The notes: generated by a model from the sequence alone, not told the origin. DNA of 64,000 nt from Gammaproteobacteria bacterium (GCA_026707735.1 JAPOWH010000010.1:275315-339314); one strand, 5' to 3'. Positions 48,033-56,807 are shown, counted from the first letter of the stretch. Numbers and translations are program-made.

Positions 48033-48952
48033 AGCAGATAGTGTTGGCGGGAATTCTCGCGGTTCAAGTTCTGATTGTTGTCCTCATTTGGTTGCTCAGT
48101 CTCCAAGGTCCAGCAACGCCCGAGCCATTTCTACAGTTTGACCGCACCACAGTTGACCGTTTGGTGCTAAGTACTGCAGACGAATCTATTGAGCTTCGGC
48201 GGGAGGACGACAAATGGTCGATGCCAGACGGCAATCCAGCCGACGAACGAAAAATCGATCGTCTGCTGGAGCGTCTCGAAGATGTTGCGGGCGATTGGCC
48301 GGTAGCTACCAGCGAGGGCACAGCGAAGCGTTTCGAAGTGACCGAAGACACCTTTCAAAAGCACGTTGCAGTGTTTGCGGGCGAGGAATCATTTGCCGAC
48401 ATCTATCTCGGTACCTCGCCGAGTTTTCGCAAAGCACACGCAAGGTCGGTCAAGGGTGGTCCGGTCTATGCGATAGATTTCTCGAATCACGAGGCCAGCA
48501 CTACGCTGAATTCGTGGCTGGACAAGTCTCTCCTTCGACCAACGGGACCGATAACGGAATTCGAGCATGTGGGGAACTACTCCCTGAACGATGGCGAGGA
48601 CGGCTGGGAGTCGCTGCCTGAGAGTGAGCTCGATGTGTCGAAAGTGCGAAGCTATATGGACAGATTCGAATCGCTAACGGTCTTCGAACTTAGCGAAATT
48701 GAGATTGGGGACGCCGAACCTAGGGCACAGTTCGTAATTTCCGACGAAGCAGGCTCGTACACATTGAGTGTCTACTACATCGAAGACTCGGAAGATTGGC
48801 TTGCGCACTCTGATCGCCACGTCAGTTACTACGGATTGGCAAGCTATGTTGGTTCCGAATTGGTAAAGGACCTTTCCGATCTTGCTCCCGACGAGGAGGA
48901 AACGGACGACGTGATCATTACGACCGAGGACATAACGGACGAAACTGACTAG
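48029..48952 (+). CDS. DUF4340-domain protein of the Gld-like ABC operon
   Basis: 307 residues from ATG 48029, which overlaps the fusion gene's stop as ATGA; a frame 18 bases longer starts at 48011. One N-terminal membrane anchor (I-V-L-A-G-I-L-A-V-Q-V-L-I-V-V-L-I-W) is followed by a periplasmic domain with repeated beta units (V-D-R-L-V-L-S-T, W-S-M-P-D-G, P-V-Y-A-I-D-F) and an acidic tail. DUF4340 proteins are regular third members of gldA-gldFG clusters; their role is unknown. Confidence 0.85.
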   Translation: MKQIVLAGILAVQVLIVVLIWLLSLQGPATPEPFLQFDRTTVDRLVLSTADESIELRREDDKWSMPDGNPADERKIDRLLERLEDVAGDWPVATSEGTAKRFEVTEDTFQKHVAVFAGEESFADIYLGTSPSFRKAHARSVKGGPVYAIDFSNHEASTTLNSWLDKSLLRPTGPITEFEHVGNYSLNDGEDGWESLPESELDVSKVRSYMDRFESLTVFELSEIEIGDAEPRAQFVISDEAGSYTLSVYYIEDSEDWLAHSDRHVSYYGLASYVGSELVKDLSDLAPDEEETDDVIITTEDITDETD

Positions 48953-49371
48953 TCTTCGCTGTCGTCTATGGCCAGCGACACTCGAAGCTCGTCGCAAAAG
49001 GAATCGAGCTCGTCGAGATCATAGGGCGTCGCATCGCCAGAACCCCAAACCGGACCTGGCCAGGCAGCATCGTCTGTGCGCCGGCCAATGACATGAATGT
49101 GGAGTTGCGGTACCTGGTTGCCTAAGGCTGCAACATTCAGCTTGTGGGCGTCGCATTGAACCTGCAGCGTCTTTGATGCCGCTTCGATTTCATCATAGAG
49201 ATCAGCCCGTTGCTCGAGTGGGAGGTCGTGGAAGTCGCGAAGGTTTTCGGCTTTTGGAACCAGGATTAGCCAAGGGAATCGGCTGTCGTTCATGAGCAAC
49301 ACATGGCAAAGGTACAACTCGCCGATGTAGATGCAGTCTGCAAGGAGCTTTGGATGGATTTCGAACGACAT
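48949..49371 (-). CDS. HIT-domain nucleotide hydrolase
   Basis: 140 residues from ATG 49371, chosen because the HIT fold starts at M-S-F-E-I-H-P and the longer frame upstream has no family sequence; AAGGAG lies 12 bases before. The active-site motif is Q-L-H-I-H-V-I-G (about 93-100), in which Ile stands where classic HIT proteins have the third His, as is usual in this subfamily. A-A-W-P-G-P-V-W-G follows. It probably hydrolyses nucleoside-phosphate adducts. The stop codon interlocks with that of the DUF4340 gene (CTAG at 48949-48952). Confidence 0.9.
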   Translation of the reverse strand: MSFEIHPKLLADCIYIGELYLCHVLLMNDSRFPWLILVPKAENLRDFHDLPLEQRADLYDEIEAASKTLQVQCDAHKLNVAALGNQVPQLHIHVIGRRTDDAAWPGPVWGSGDATPYDLDELDSFCDELRVSLAIDDSED

Positions 49372-49661
49372 TTGTGGTGTGTACTCCTTGTTAGGTTGGG
49401 CGGACGCCTGCTCTAAACCGCGCAACGCACAGGCAGAGCTAGTTGGCACTACATTCAGAACATAATAGCTTTCGCCACGTTCGCCACACATGGAATTGGA
49501 CTCGGTTCCCGTACTAGACACCCCGGCTCGCTATTGATGGAAGCTCAATGGTCGTTCGTCGACCTTCATCGGGATTCGATACATTGAGGGATTGTGGAAC
49601 CCGCCTGCCTTTCGACTTGACCCCGTTGCCGGCACCTACGCTTTGAGTCTTTGGGAATTGA

Positions 49662-50840
49662 CTACTCGTTCTGTGCGATGCGAGCAAGGGCGAGTTCCTT
49701 TGAGCGGTGCCGAACTCTTGCCAATGGGTGCATGACGCCTGCACCAGCGGGCCAAGTTCCCGGCTCGGCTCTTACCCATTGCGCAATCGCTTGACCATGA
49801 GGAGACAACGATTGCCAGATCTCGTGAGGCATGGTTCGTGAAATCCGATCTTTGGCAATCCAGGGAGCGCCGTACTCGACATCCGGCAGCGCCCTTACTT
49901 CTCGACTCAAGTTTGGAGTTGCACCGTGCCATCCCCGATTGTCTCTAATCATCCCGGCACCTGCTTTCGCGCCAACCAGCGTGGATGTACGCATCCACAT
50001 TGGCTCTTCGCTCTGCAAAGGAATTCTTCCTGCGCTGCCATGCGTGTGCGGGACTTGTCGAATCGGTCCGTTCTCCCAAGTCAGGTCGCTCATCAGAAAG
50101 TTGATCGTAATCATTGGAGGAGTTCGTTCAACGACGACCTGACGGGTTCGCGCGTCCAAGTTTTCTGGGTCTTCGACTTCGGAATCGATGCCTAACTTGC
50201 GTGCTTGATTGAACCTGGCCATGGAAATTTGAAAATTCTCGCGGAGATCAGTGTGCAGCGCTTGATATTCGATTGCGCCTGGCAGACACAAGTCTCCACC
50301 TGCGCCCCAAACGTGATATTCGGCTGAACCAAAAAGCCTTGTCAGAATTGGCGTTGTTGTTGGCAAATCAATCATGTTTGCCCATGCGGGCTCATGAAGT
50401 AACTGACGAGACGCCGAAGCAGTCCCGTAGCTATAGCGATGGGGCAATCTATTCGTTTCCGTGATGTACTTTCTGCCGCCGTGACCTGGATGTGCAAGGA
50501 TGTCGCGCAGAATGCGGGCGCAACCTTCTCTCCAATCATTTAGCGCGCCACACTCGAGCAGATTGTTTACAACGACAAAACCATCCCGAAAAAACAGTCG
50601 CTCAATTCGGTCCAATTCCTGTGGTTCGCAGGTTTCAAGCCCTTGAATGCCATTGTTCTCGCGAAGGAAGTCTCGCAGTGCTTCCACTTGGGGATCGTCG
50701 TAGACGCGATGGCTTGGTGCAAATGGGTCCATTGCCGCAAACCCGGTTTTTTGTATGGAAGCCGCACCGTCGTCATCCATCGTTTCATTAACAGGTGTGT
50801 TGGCGCACCACCCGACATCGGTTTGACCGAAGACGTTCAT
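49662..50840 (-). CDS. phytanoyl-CoA dioxygenase (PhyH) family Fe(II)/2-oxoglutarate oxygenase
   Basis: 392 residues from ATG 50840, preceded by GGAG at a good distance; a TTG at 50903 would extend it by 21. Numbering from that longer form, the metal triad is H217 and D219 (L-H-T-D-L) and H326 (G-W-H-G-A-T), with R334 as the likely 2-oxoglutarate anchor. G-P-I-R-Q-V-P-H-T-H-G-S lies between. PhyH enzymes hydroxylate lipids, acyl-CoAs or small metabolites. It is divergent from the diiron cluster starting at 51042, so a shared pathway is plausible. Substrate unknown. Confidence 0.82.
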   Translation of the reverse strand: MNVFGQTDVGWCANTPVNETMDDDGAASIQKTGFAAMDPFAPSHRVYDDPQVEALRDFLRENNGIQGLETCEPQELDRIERLFFRDGFVVVNNLLECGALNDWREGCARILRDILAHPGHGGRKYITETNRLPHRYSYGTASASRQLLHEPAWANMIDLPTTTPILTRLFGSAEYHVWGAGGDLCLPGAIEYQALHTDLRENFQISMARFNQARKLGIDSEVEDPENLDARTRQVVVERTPPMITINFLMSDLTWENGPIRQVPHTHGSAGRIPLQSEEPMWMRTSTLVGAKAGAGMIRDNRGWHGATPNLSREVRALPDVEYGAPWIAKDRISRTMPHEIWQSLSPHGQAIAQWVRAEPGTWPAGAGVMHPLARVRHRSKELALARIAQNE

Positions 50841-50953
50841 GCGTGCAATCTCCGAGTCGGGCAACGTTGTCGCGACCGTCAAGTAGGTTCCTTTTGGAAG
50901 CAAAATCGGAACGATGATACCTAGTTAAACACTCCACAATACATGGAGATGGG

Positions 50954-51028
50954 GAGACGAATGCGAACTCCGTCTCTTGTCCCCTAGGGTAAAATCACAG
51001 CGGTTGGCTTTGGCATGCAAAATCACAG
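50954..51028. promoter_or_regulatory. intergenic inverted repeat and 10-bp direct repeat before the diiron cluster
   Basis: GAGACG (50954-50959) and CGTCTC (50971-50976) form an inverted repeat with an 11-base centre. AAAATCACAG occurs twice, at 50991-51000 and 51019-51028, 28 bp start to start, the second ending 13 bases before the ATG at 51042. Such spaced direct repeats often bind a regulator. No promoter elements are clear. Confidence 0.35.
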
Positions 51029-51041
51029 TATTGCCGCATAA

Positions 51042-52112
51042 ATGACAAGTTCAAAAACAAACGGAAACCTACCTGATCTCGATCTGGGATGGATGGATCA
51101 GCACGGGCCCTGGGACACCCATGCGGAACCCGGAAAGTACGGATTCACGCTTGCCGACATCCAAATCGGCGAATATGGCCAAGTGCCCGAGGAGAGCAAC
51201 AACCAGACAGGACGCCCGCGTGGTTCCAAGCCGCGAGCCAACTCGATGCGTCTAGGCGGCTATACCGTCCGCACCAAGAGCGACATTTGGCTCGAAAACG
51301 CTTCGTTTCTCTATGAAGAGGCATTGCAGCGACAATGGAGTTCTGCCACTGATGTGCCTTGGGAGTCAATTAAGCCTCTGCCGGACGACGTAGAGCAAGC
51401 ACAGTGCCAAATGGCGACCTTTCTCACGGAAGTCGAATTCGTTGCCGGCGATGTCCCCGCACGATGGATTTCGAGTACGACCCCTGACTACTTCGAAGCA
51501 CGGCAAGTGCTACTCGCGCAGGTCATGGACGAGTCGCGTCACATGGATGTGTTCCGCAAACGAGCGCTGGCAAATGGCGGAGGATTGATGCGGGCTACGG
51601 GCGCAACCGCTGGCTTCGTCGGCGGAATAGACTTGTCCAGAGACTTCACCGAGATGTCCTCTCGTTTGCACATATCTGGCGAAGGCGCGGTCTTGACGAT
51701 TTTTCGCATGGGCGAACTGATGGCATACAACGACGCGGAAAAGACGATCTATCGGCTGTGTGCACAAGACGAAGCCAGGCATGTCGCTTTTGGCGTGATG
51801 CACTTGAGATACATGTCGCAAAACGAACCAGATCGGAGGGAAGAGATTCACTCATATCTTGATGAGGCAGAAGGTAGCATGTTGACCGATGCTGCCAATC
51901 CCGCCGGAAGACTGACGCAGACTTCAGAATCGCTGTGCATTCTCTTGGGTGGAGGTAGCGACAAGTTTGACGAGGGCTTCCGCAAACTCGTTGCCATTAG
52001 GCGACGACAGCTGCAGGAATACAGAAAGCGAGTCATTTCGGCTGGATTTGGCGATAGATTTGACAACGGACGATCACGCCTTAACGAACTGATGGCGCAG
52101 GCTGCAGCGTAG
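51042..52112 (+). CDS. diiron ferritin-like oxidase/oxygenase (R2/AurF-like fold), catalytic paralogue
   Basis: 356 residues. After a 75-residue polar N-terminus come four-helix-bundle segments with a full set of candidate diiron ligands: E130/E132 (L-T-E-V-E-F), E164 and H167 (D-E-S-R-H), E214 (S-G-E-G-A), E244 and H247 (D-E-A-R-H). Two E-x-x-H motifs plus two extra Glu define the R2/AurF/BMM-type diiron site, which activates O2. Conserved A-T-D-V-P-W (about 102-107) and F-R-K-R-A-L-A-N-G-G-G recur in the next gene. Substrate unknown; the adjacent SCP2-like genes suggest something lipophilic. First of four rightward genes ending at 54123. Confidence 0.82.
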   Translation: MTSSKTNGNLPDLDLGWMDQHGPWDTHAEPGKYGFTLADIQIGEYGQVPEESNNQTGRPRGSKPRANSMRLGGYTVRTKSDIWLENASFLYEEALQRQWSSATDVPWESIKPLPDDVEQAQCQMATFLTEVEFVAGDVPARWISSTTPDYFEARQVLLAQVMDESRHMDVFRKRALANGGGLMRATGATAGFVGGIDLSRDFTEMSSRLHISGEGAVLTIFRMGELMAYNDAEKTIYRLCAQDEARHVAFGVMHLRYMSQNEPDRREEIHSYLDEAEGSMLTDAANPAGRLTQTSESLCILLGGGSDKFDEGFRKLVAIRRRQLQEYRKRVISAGFGDRFDNGRSRLNELMAQAAA

Positions 52113-52203
52113 CTCCGTTGAATTCAATTTAAGACTCTGGTTCCGACGACGTACTTGAGTCCTTAAACAAGATCAAGCACTAAAGTCATTCATTTGAGCT
52201 AGC

Positions 52204-53274
52204 ATGGCAGATTCTCAAACTGGGACGAAATCGGCAGGCGATTCTCGGCCTATGGACATACCCGAACCCAAGTTCAATTGGATGAATCAGTCTCGACAAT
52301 GGGGTACACGAGTGACTCCTGACAAGAAGGGACTGACACTCGACAAGACGAACGTCGGCATTTATGGCGAAGTGCCACAGCGCTGGGGCGACCAAGGGCG
52401 AAACCCGCGGGGAGCGATACCCGTCAAGGGCGCACTGCCGATTGGCTATTCAGTCACACAAAAGACGGAACTTTGGGCTGACTGCGCCGCCGAGCTCTAC
52501 GAGGAAGCAATCCAACGCCGGTGGGCGCCCGCTACCGATGTTCCCTGGTCTTCCATTCAGCCCCTGCCAAACGACGTGGAAGTTGCGATCTGCCAAGTTT
52601 GTACGGAGATTCTTCAATACGCGAATATCGACATCGAAGTACTGACCAACTGGCAGCACCGAATGTCGTATGGCTATCACGAAGTGAAACAGTTCTTAGC
52701 AACAGCAAGTCTGGATGCAGCGCGGCGATATGAAGCCTTCCGTAAGCGTGCACTCATCAACGGGGGCGGCTTAGGGTTGGAACCCACAGGGCAGGCAAAT
52801 CGCTTCCTGTTGGAGAGCCGCGGAGGGTGGACTGAAACCGTTGCTGGACTTGCTTTGATTCGTACGCTGTTTGTGGCCACCGTGTGCGAGTACCTTTACA
52901 AACACAGCTATAACGATGCAGAGCGCGTGGTCTACTCCTTCGTGATTCAGGACCTCGCTCGTTTGCTGACCTACGGCGTCGAACACCTCAAGTTCAGCCT
53001 TGCGCATGACGACGAGCGAAGAGGCAGTGTCATAACCATGATTGCCATAGGCTTGGGAATGTTTGCACGAGATCTGCGGGACCCAGTCTTGCGCGAAGCG
53101 CTAGCCATCGTGTTCGGCGGCGGAATTTCGGGAGCGAGAAACGAGGGCATGTCCATCTACTACGATCTGATTGAGGACTTCCGCGAACGACATTTGGCTA
53201 TGCGACGCTGGCTCGATCTGCCGGCTGATGCAGCAACCATGCCTCGAGCTTTCCGACCTCGAGACCAAAACTGA
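52204..53274 (+). CDS. degenerate paralogue of the diiron oxidase, lacking the metal ligands
   Basis: 356 residues, the same length as the upstream protein and alignable along its length (G-E-V-P, Y-E-E-A-I-Q-R-R-W, A-T-D-V-P-W, L-P-N-D-V-E, F-R-K-R-A-L-I-N-G-G-G, Y-N-D-A-E). The ligand positions are replaced: E130 to Q138, E132 to A140, E164 to A172, H167 to R175, E244 to L251, H247 to L254. It cannot hold the same diiron centre. By analogy with the beta subunits of bacterial multicomponent monooxygenases and with PaaC beside PaaA, it probably forms a heteromer with the active subunit. It starts about 90 bp after the active gene. Confidence 0.75.
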   Translation: MADSQTGTKSAGDSRPMDIPEPKFNWMNQSRQWGTRVTPDKKGLTLDKTNVGIYGEVPQRWGDQGRNPRGAIPVKGALPIGYSVTQKTELWADCAAELYEEAIQRRWAPATDVPWSSIQPLPNDVEVAICQVCTEILQYANIDIEVLTNWQHRMSYGYHEVKQFLATASLDAARRYEAFRKRALINGGGLGLEPTGQANRFLLESRGGWTETVAGLALIRTLFVATVCEYLYKHSYNDAERVVYSFVIQDLARLLTYGVEHLKFSLAHDDERRGSVITMIAIGLGMFARDLRDPVLREALAIVFGGGISGARNEGMSIYYDLIEDFRERHLAMRRWLDLPADAATMPRAFRPRDQN

Positions 53275-53275
53275 C

Positions 53276-53734
53276 ATGGCCTCTGAATTTACGTTTCCCT
53301 CGCTGGACTGGCTACAGGCCGTTCGAGAGGTGTTCAATACGACGGATATGTATCGTGGCGCAGGAAGCGGCAGATGTGATTGTGTCGTGGGTTTGAAGAT
53401 CGAAGGTGCGGTCTTCATCGTAGAGTTTGAGGGGTTTGGTTGCACTGGGGTAAGGCAGGCGAACGAGGCTGAATTGGAGAACGTCGATTTCTATCTGGAT
53501 ATGCCGTACGAACTATGGAAGTCCATGCTCGAGAACATAAGTGCCAACAACCATGCAATTGGCGAGTTCACACTGAACACTCTCGACTTGGGCATGGAAC
53601 AAGGCATCGCGCATTCCAAACATGAAGATCAATATCGCCAAGACCTGTTCGTTCGCTACAACCAGACGATGCAGTTTTTCTTCGATGCCTCACACAGGAT
53701 CAGTACCACGTTTGAAGAGATCGTCGCATCATGA
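53276..53734 (+). CDS. SCP2-like small protein, third gene of the diiron cluster
   Basis: 152 residues from ATG 53276, one base after the previous stop; a longer frame at 53171 would overlap that gene. The pattern V-G-L-K-I-E-G-A-V-F-I-V-E-F-E-G-F, then V-D-F-Y-L-D-M-P-Y-E-L-W-K-S-M-L, resembles the sterol-carrier-protein-2 fold, whose cavity binds hydrophobic ligands. The next gene shows a weaker version of the same pattern. It could present a lipid substrate to the oxidase or act as an effector subunit. The SCP2 assignment is from fold pattern only. Confidence 0.6.
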   Translation: MASEFTFPSLDWLQAVREVFNTTDMYRGAGSGRCDCVVGLKIEGAVFIVEFEGFGCTGVRQANEAELENVDFYLDMPYELWKSMLENISANNHAIGEFTLNTLDLGMEQGIAHSKHEDQYRQDLFVRYNQTMQFFFDASHRISTTFEEIVAS

Positions 53735-54123
53735 AGATGTTTGAAGCCATGCAGTCAGCTAAGCGAAGCGTCAATCGCCAAAGCGGCTACCGCAAACTTG
53801 GAAGTGCAGAGATTGCAATTGCCTTTTCTAGTGATGACGCGCACCGAGTCGTGGAATTCGACGCATTCAAGATTGGCGAGATAAGAACTGTTGAAGATCC
53901 ATCAGAACTTCGAGGAATCGGTGTAAGGATTCGCATGTCGAATAAGCAGTGGAGTTTCTATCTGCGACGCAGAATGGTTGGGAAGTTGCCGACCTTGATC
54001 GCCTTCAATTTAGATCAACCAGTCCTGGAGTTTGCAGGACCGTTTGATCGTCTGCATTTCCTTCGAGTGCACAAGTCCATTCAAGCATTTGTCGATGCCT
54101 GGGCTAGGCACTCAGGACCGTAG
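53731..54123 (+). CDS. second SCP2-like small protein of the diiron cluster
   Basis: 130 residues, overlapping the previous gene by ATGA. Seen: G-S-A-E-I-A-I-A-F, V-V-E-F-D-A-F, then V-R-I-R-M-S-N-K-Q-W-S-F-Y-L and a C-terminal L-H-F-L-R-V-H-K-S-I-Q-A-F. The order parallels the previous protein (V-E-F-E-G-F, then Y-E-L-W), so the two are likely distant paralogues. Coupled translation suggests a 1:1 complex. No enzymatic residue set is visible. Confidence 0.6.
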   Translation: MKMFEAMQSAKRSVNRQSGYRKLGSAEIAIAFSSDDAHRVVEFDAFKIGEIRTVEDPSELRGIGVRIRMSNKQWSFYLRRRMVGKLPTLIAFNLDQPVLEFAGPFDRLHFLRVHKSIQAFVDAWARHSGP

Positions 54124-54178
54124 ATTAGCGCACTTCCCTAGTGTTGACGGCGCGGTCAAGTTTGCGTGAACTGTTCTA

Positions 54179-54466
54179 GTGCCGTCCTACGAATATCGCT
54201 GCCACGATTGTCTCAAGATCAGCGAGACTTCAACTTCCGTCATCGACAAACCGCCCTCGATCTCATGTCAGCATTGTGGATCGGAAAATACCCGTGCGAT
54301 CGTTTCTCGATCAAATGTGGTTTTGTCCAGCAAATCAAAAATTGAGCGGCTTGATCCCAAATACGAGAAGATGGTTGACAGCACTATGGCGAAGAATCCA
54401 TTGGCCGATCCCGATCGATTGCTGAGCAAAATGCGGGACCCTGGAGCGGGAAAGACCGAAGATTGA
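54179..54466 (+). CDS. FmdB-family zinc-ribbon protein
   Basis: 95 residues from GTG. The N-terminal zinc ribbon has Y-R-C-H-D-C (7-10 for the cysteines) and S-C-Q-H-C-G, as in FmdB-type putative regulators, followed by a polar tail. It begins 55 bp after the SCP2-like gene on the same strand and may belong to that transcription unit. FmdB proteins are thought to regulate or chaperone; the exact role is unknown. Confidence 0.85.
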   Translation: MPSYEYRCHDCLKISETSTSVIDKPPSISCQHCGSENTRAIVSRSNVVLSSKSKIERLDPKYEKMVDSTMAKNPLADPDRLLSKMRDPGAGKTED

Positions 54467-54522
54467 AGGGCGACGGTGGTTGTTCCTGGAAAACGCGCGA
54501 ATCGCTACCCGGTTCACAGCAC

Positions 54523-55491
54523 TCAATTGAGAGAATTCAGGAACCCTATGAGTGCTTCATTGACTTTGTTGGGTGACTCCTGCTGCGTCCAGTGGCCAGT
54601 TCCCGGGAGAACCACAGGGTCGCGAAGGTTCGGAACAATTGCTCGCATACGTTGCCCAGCATAGTCGTCGTAGGGCACTACATCGAACTCGCCGGTAACA
54701 AAGAGTGCCGGCTGCATGATCTTCATGTTCTGAAATGGGGCGGTCAATACCCAGTTGTGATCAATGTTTCGATACCAGTTCAGCCCACCCCTAAATCCTG
54801 CCTCCTCGAATTCCGCAACAAAATAATCAATGTCCTGTTGGGTCAGCCAATCAGGCAAGCTGTCCTGCGGGTCGGGGATGTTCTCTAACATGTATGAACT
54901 CTTGTGAGGTCCTTCCGAAACGTTGCTCAACATGGAACGTCTATTGACGCTTCCGGACGCGCCATAAAGCATCTTTCGCATGGTCTCGGCGACGTCGTGT
55001 TGCAGTTCGTGCTCTGCTACTCCGGGAGTTTGAAAATACAGTTGATAGAAGAATCTGTCGCCAAAATACTGTTTCATTCCTTGCATTGGCGGGTACCCGC
55101 TTCGAGGACCCCACGGAACTGACAAAGCTACTACTGCTCGAAATATGTCTGGCCGCATCATGGCACAGTTCCAGGCGACGGGTGCACCCCAGTCGTGTCC
55201 TACAACCACCGCGTGATCGGATTCGAGAGCTTGCACTAGCCCGACAATGTCACCAACAAGATGCATGATCGAATAGGCCTCGATCATTGGCGGCTTATCG
55301 GTTTTGCCGTAGCCTCGCTGGTCTGGCGCCACTGCGTGGTAGCCAGCTTCGGCAAGAGCGGAAATTTGGTGTCGCCACGAATACCAGGATTCTGGAAAGC
55401 CGTGGCACAGCACCACTAGCGGTCCCTCGCCTTGTTCGGCGATCCGCATGTTTATCCCATTGGTTTGTATGGTGCGGTGTTCTATCGTCAT
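54523..55491 (-). CDS. alpha/beta-hydrolase, epoxide-hydrolase type
   Basis: 322 residues. H-G-F-P-E-S-W-Y-S-W-R (30-40) carries the oxyanion loop, the nucleophile is D100 in V-G-H-D-W-G, and the base is H300 in G-T-G-H-W-T. An Asp nucleophile with H-G-x-P points to epoxide hydrolase or haloalkane/fluoroacetate dehalogenase; the cap region carries Y-F-Q-T-P-G. Epoxide hydrolase is the better fit, since D-W-G-A-P-V-A is typical. It could act on a product of the neighbouring oxygenases, but this is inference. Confidence 0.85.
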   Translation of the reverse strand: MTIEHRTIQTNGINMRIAEQGEGPLVVLCHGFPESWYSWRHQISALAEAGYHAVAPDQRGYGKTDKPPMIEAYSIMHLVGDIVGLVQALESDHAVVVGHDWGAPVAWNCAMMRPDIFRAVVALSVPWGPRSGYPPMQGMKQYFGDRFFYQLYFQTPGVAEHELQHDVAETMRKMLYGASGSVNRRSMLSNVSEGPHKSSYMLENIPDPQDSLPDWLTQQDIDYFVAEFEEAGFRGGLNWYRNIDHNWVLTAPFQNMKIMQPALFVTGEFDVVPYDDYAGQRMRAIVPNLRDPVVLPGTGHWTQQESPNKVNEALIGFLNSLN

Positions 55492-55619
55492 GGATCGGCC
55501 TGTAGTTCCAGCGGCAATGAATCGGCGTCAAGGATAGCAATGTTACGATTGCGCGAATCGCAAGATCGATTCACGGTCATTCTTGCGGGATGGAACGGTT
55601 GCGGAAACGTGGAGAACTC

Positions 55620-56807
55620 ATGGCAGGACCTCTAGACGGTGTGCGCGTCGTCGATTTCACAACAATGATTGCTGGTCCGTATGGAACGATGATTCTTGCG
55701 GATCAAGGTGCTGATGTGATCAAGATTGAAGCGCCAGCCACCAGCGATCACGCGCGACGTGCGGGTTACGGGATTCGTAAGTTGTCTGCCACGTTTCTCA
55801 ACAACAATCGGAACAAGCGATCTGTTGCCATTGACGTAAAGCATGAACGAGGTCACGACCTGCTTCTTCGCCTTGTGAACACAGCCGATGTCTTTGTTCA
55901 GAACTATCGTCCTGGCGTCATGGAGCGGCTTGGCATTGATGAGCCTGTTCTGCGCAAAGCGAATCCCCGTCTCATCTACGTCTCAATTTCTGGCTGGGGA
56001 GAGAAAGGACCGTATGCAGCCAAACCCGTCTACGATCCAATTGTGCAGGCGTTGTCGGGTCTTGCCACCGTGCAGGCCGGTTCCGATGAGGCAAGACCGC
56101 GTCTTGTTCGGACGATCTTGCCAGACAAGCTTACGGGAATCACCGCGTCGCAAGCGATTTCAGCTGCGCTTTTTCGTCGTGAGCGAACCGGCGAGGGTCA
56201 GCATGTGCGCCTCTCTATGTTGGACTCGGTCGTGGCATTCATGTGGGCGTCGGACATGGGGAGCCAAACATTCGTTGGAAGAGAGACAAACGTTCAACGC
56301 GCTGCGACCTTCATTGATCTCATATACGAAACCAAGTCTGGATTCATAAGCATTTCAGTCATGACGAACGACCAGTGGGAAAAACTGTGCAGAGCTGTGG
56401 AGCATCCTGAGTGGCTGGATGACGACAGGTTCAAGACGCCCGCAGGCAGGGATCGATACGCTGACGAACGGCTTGCTCTTACCCAGAGCGTACTTTACGA
56501 AAAGAGTGCAGACGAATGGCTGGGAATTTTGGAAGCTACAGGCGTGCCCTGCGCCCCTGTGCTTACACGTAGAGAGATGATTCATCATCCACAAGTCGAG
56601 GCCTCGCAGATTGTCATCGAGCTTGATCACTCGGAGGCTGGAAGGATTCGTCAAGCACGAAATGCGGCGCGGTTTGAGGGAAGTGCCACGGAGAATAGAC
56701 GGCATGCTCCCAAACTTGGCGAGCACACAGTCGAAATCATGCAGGAACTTGGGTACGAATCAAGTGAAATTGAGCAGCTTGCCCAGGAAAACACCATAGC
56801 TGTGTAA
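55620..56807 (+). CDS. CaiB/BaiF family CoA transferase
   Basis: 395 residues from ATG 55620, which has GGAG five bases upstream; the frame opens at 55590. Starts with G-P-L-D-G-V-R-V-V-D-F-T-T-M-I-A-G-P-Y, then G-A-D-V-I-K-I-E and N-N-N-R-N-K-R-S, V-F-V-Q-N-Y-R-P-G-V. The catalytic Asp is expected in S-M-L-D-S-V-V (about 194-200). Family III transferases move CoA between carboxylic acids. The donor and acceptor are unknown. No thiolase or ligase gene is adjacent. Confidence 0.92.
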   Translation: MAGPLDGVRVVDFTTMIAGPYGTMILADQGADVIKIEAPATSDHARRAGYGIRKLSATFLNNNRNKRSVAIDVKHERGHDLLLRLVNTADVFVQNYRPGVMERLGIDEPVLRKANPRLIYVSISGWGEKGPYAAKPVYDPIVQALSGLATVQAGSDEARPRLVRTILPDKLTGITASQAISAALFRRERTGEGQHVRLSMLDSVVAFMWASDMGSQTFVGRETNVQRAATFIDLIYETKSGFISISVMTNDQWEKLCRAVEHPEWLDDDRFKTPAGRDRYADERLALTQSVLYEKSADEWLGILEATGVPCAPVLTRREMIHHPQVEASQIVIELDHSEAGRIRQARNAARFEGSATENRRHAPKLGEHTVEIMQELGYESSEIEQLAQENTIAV

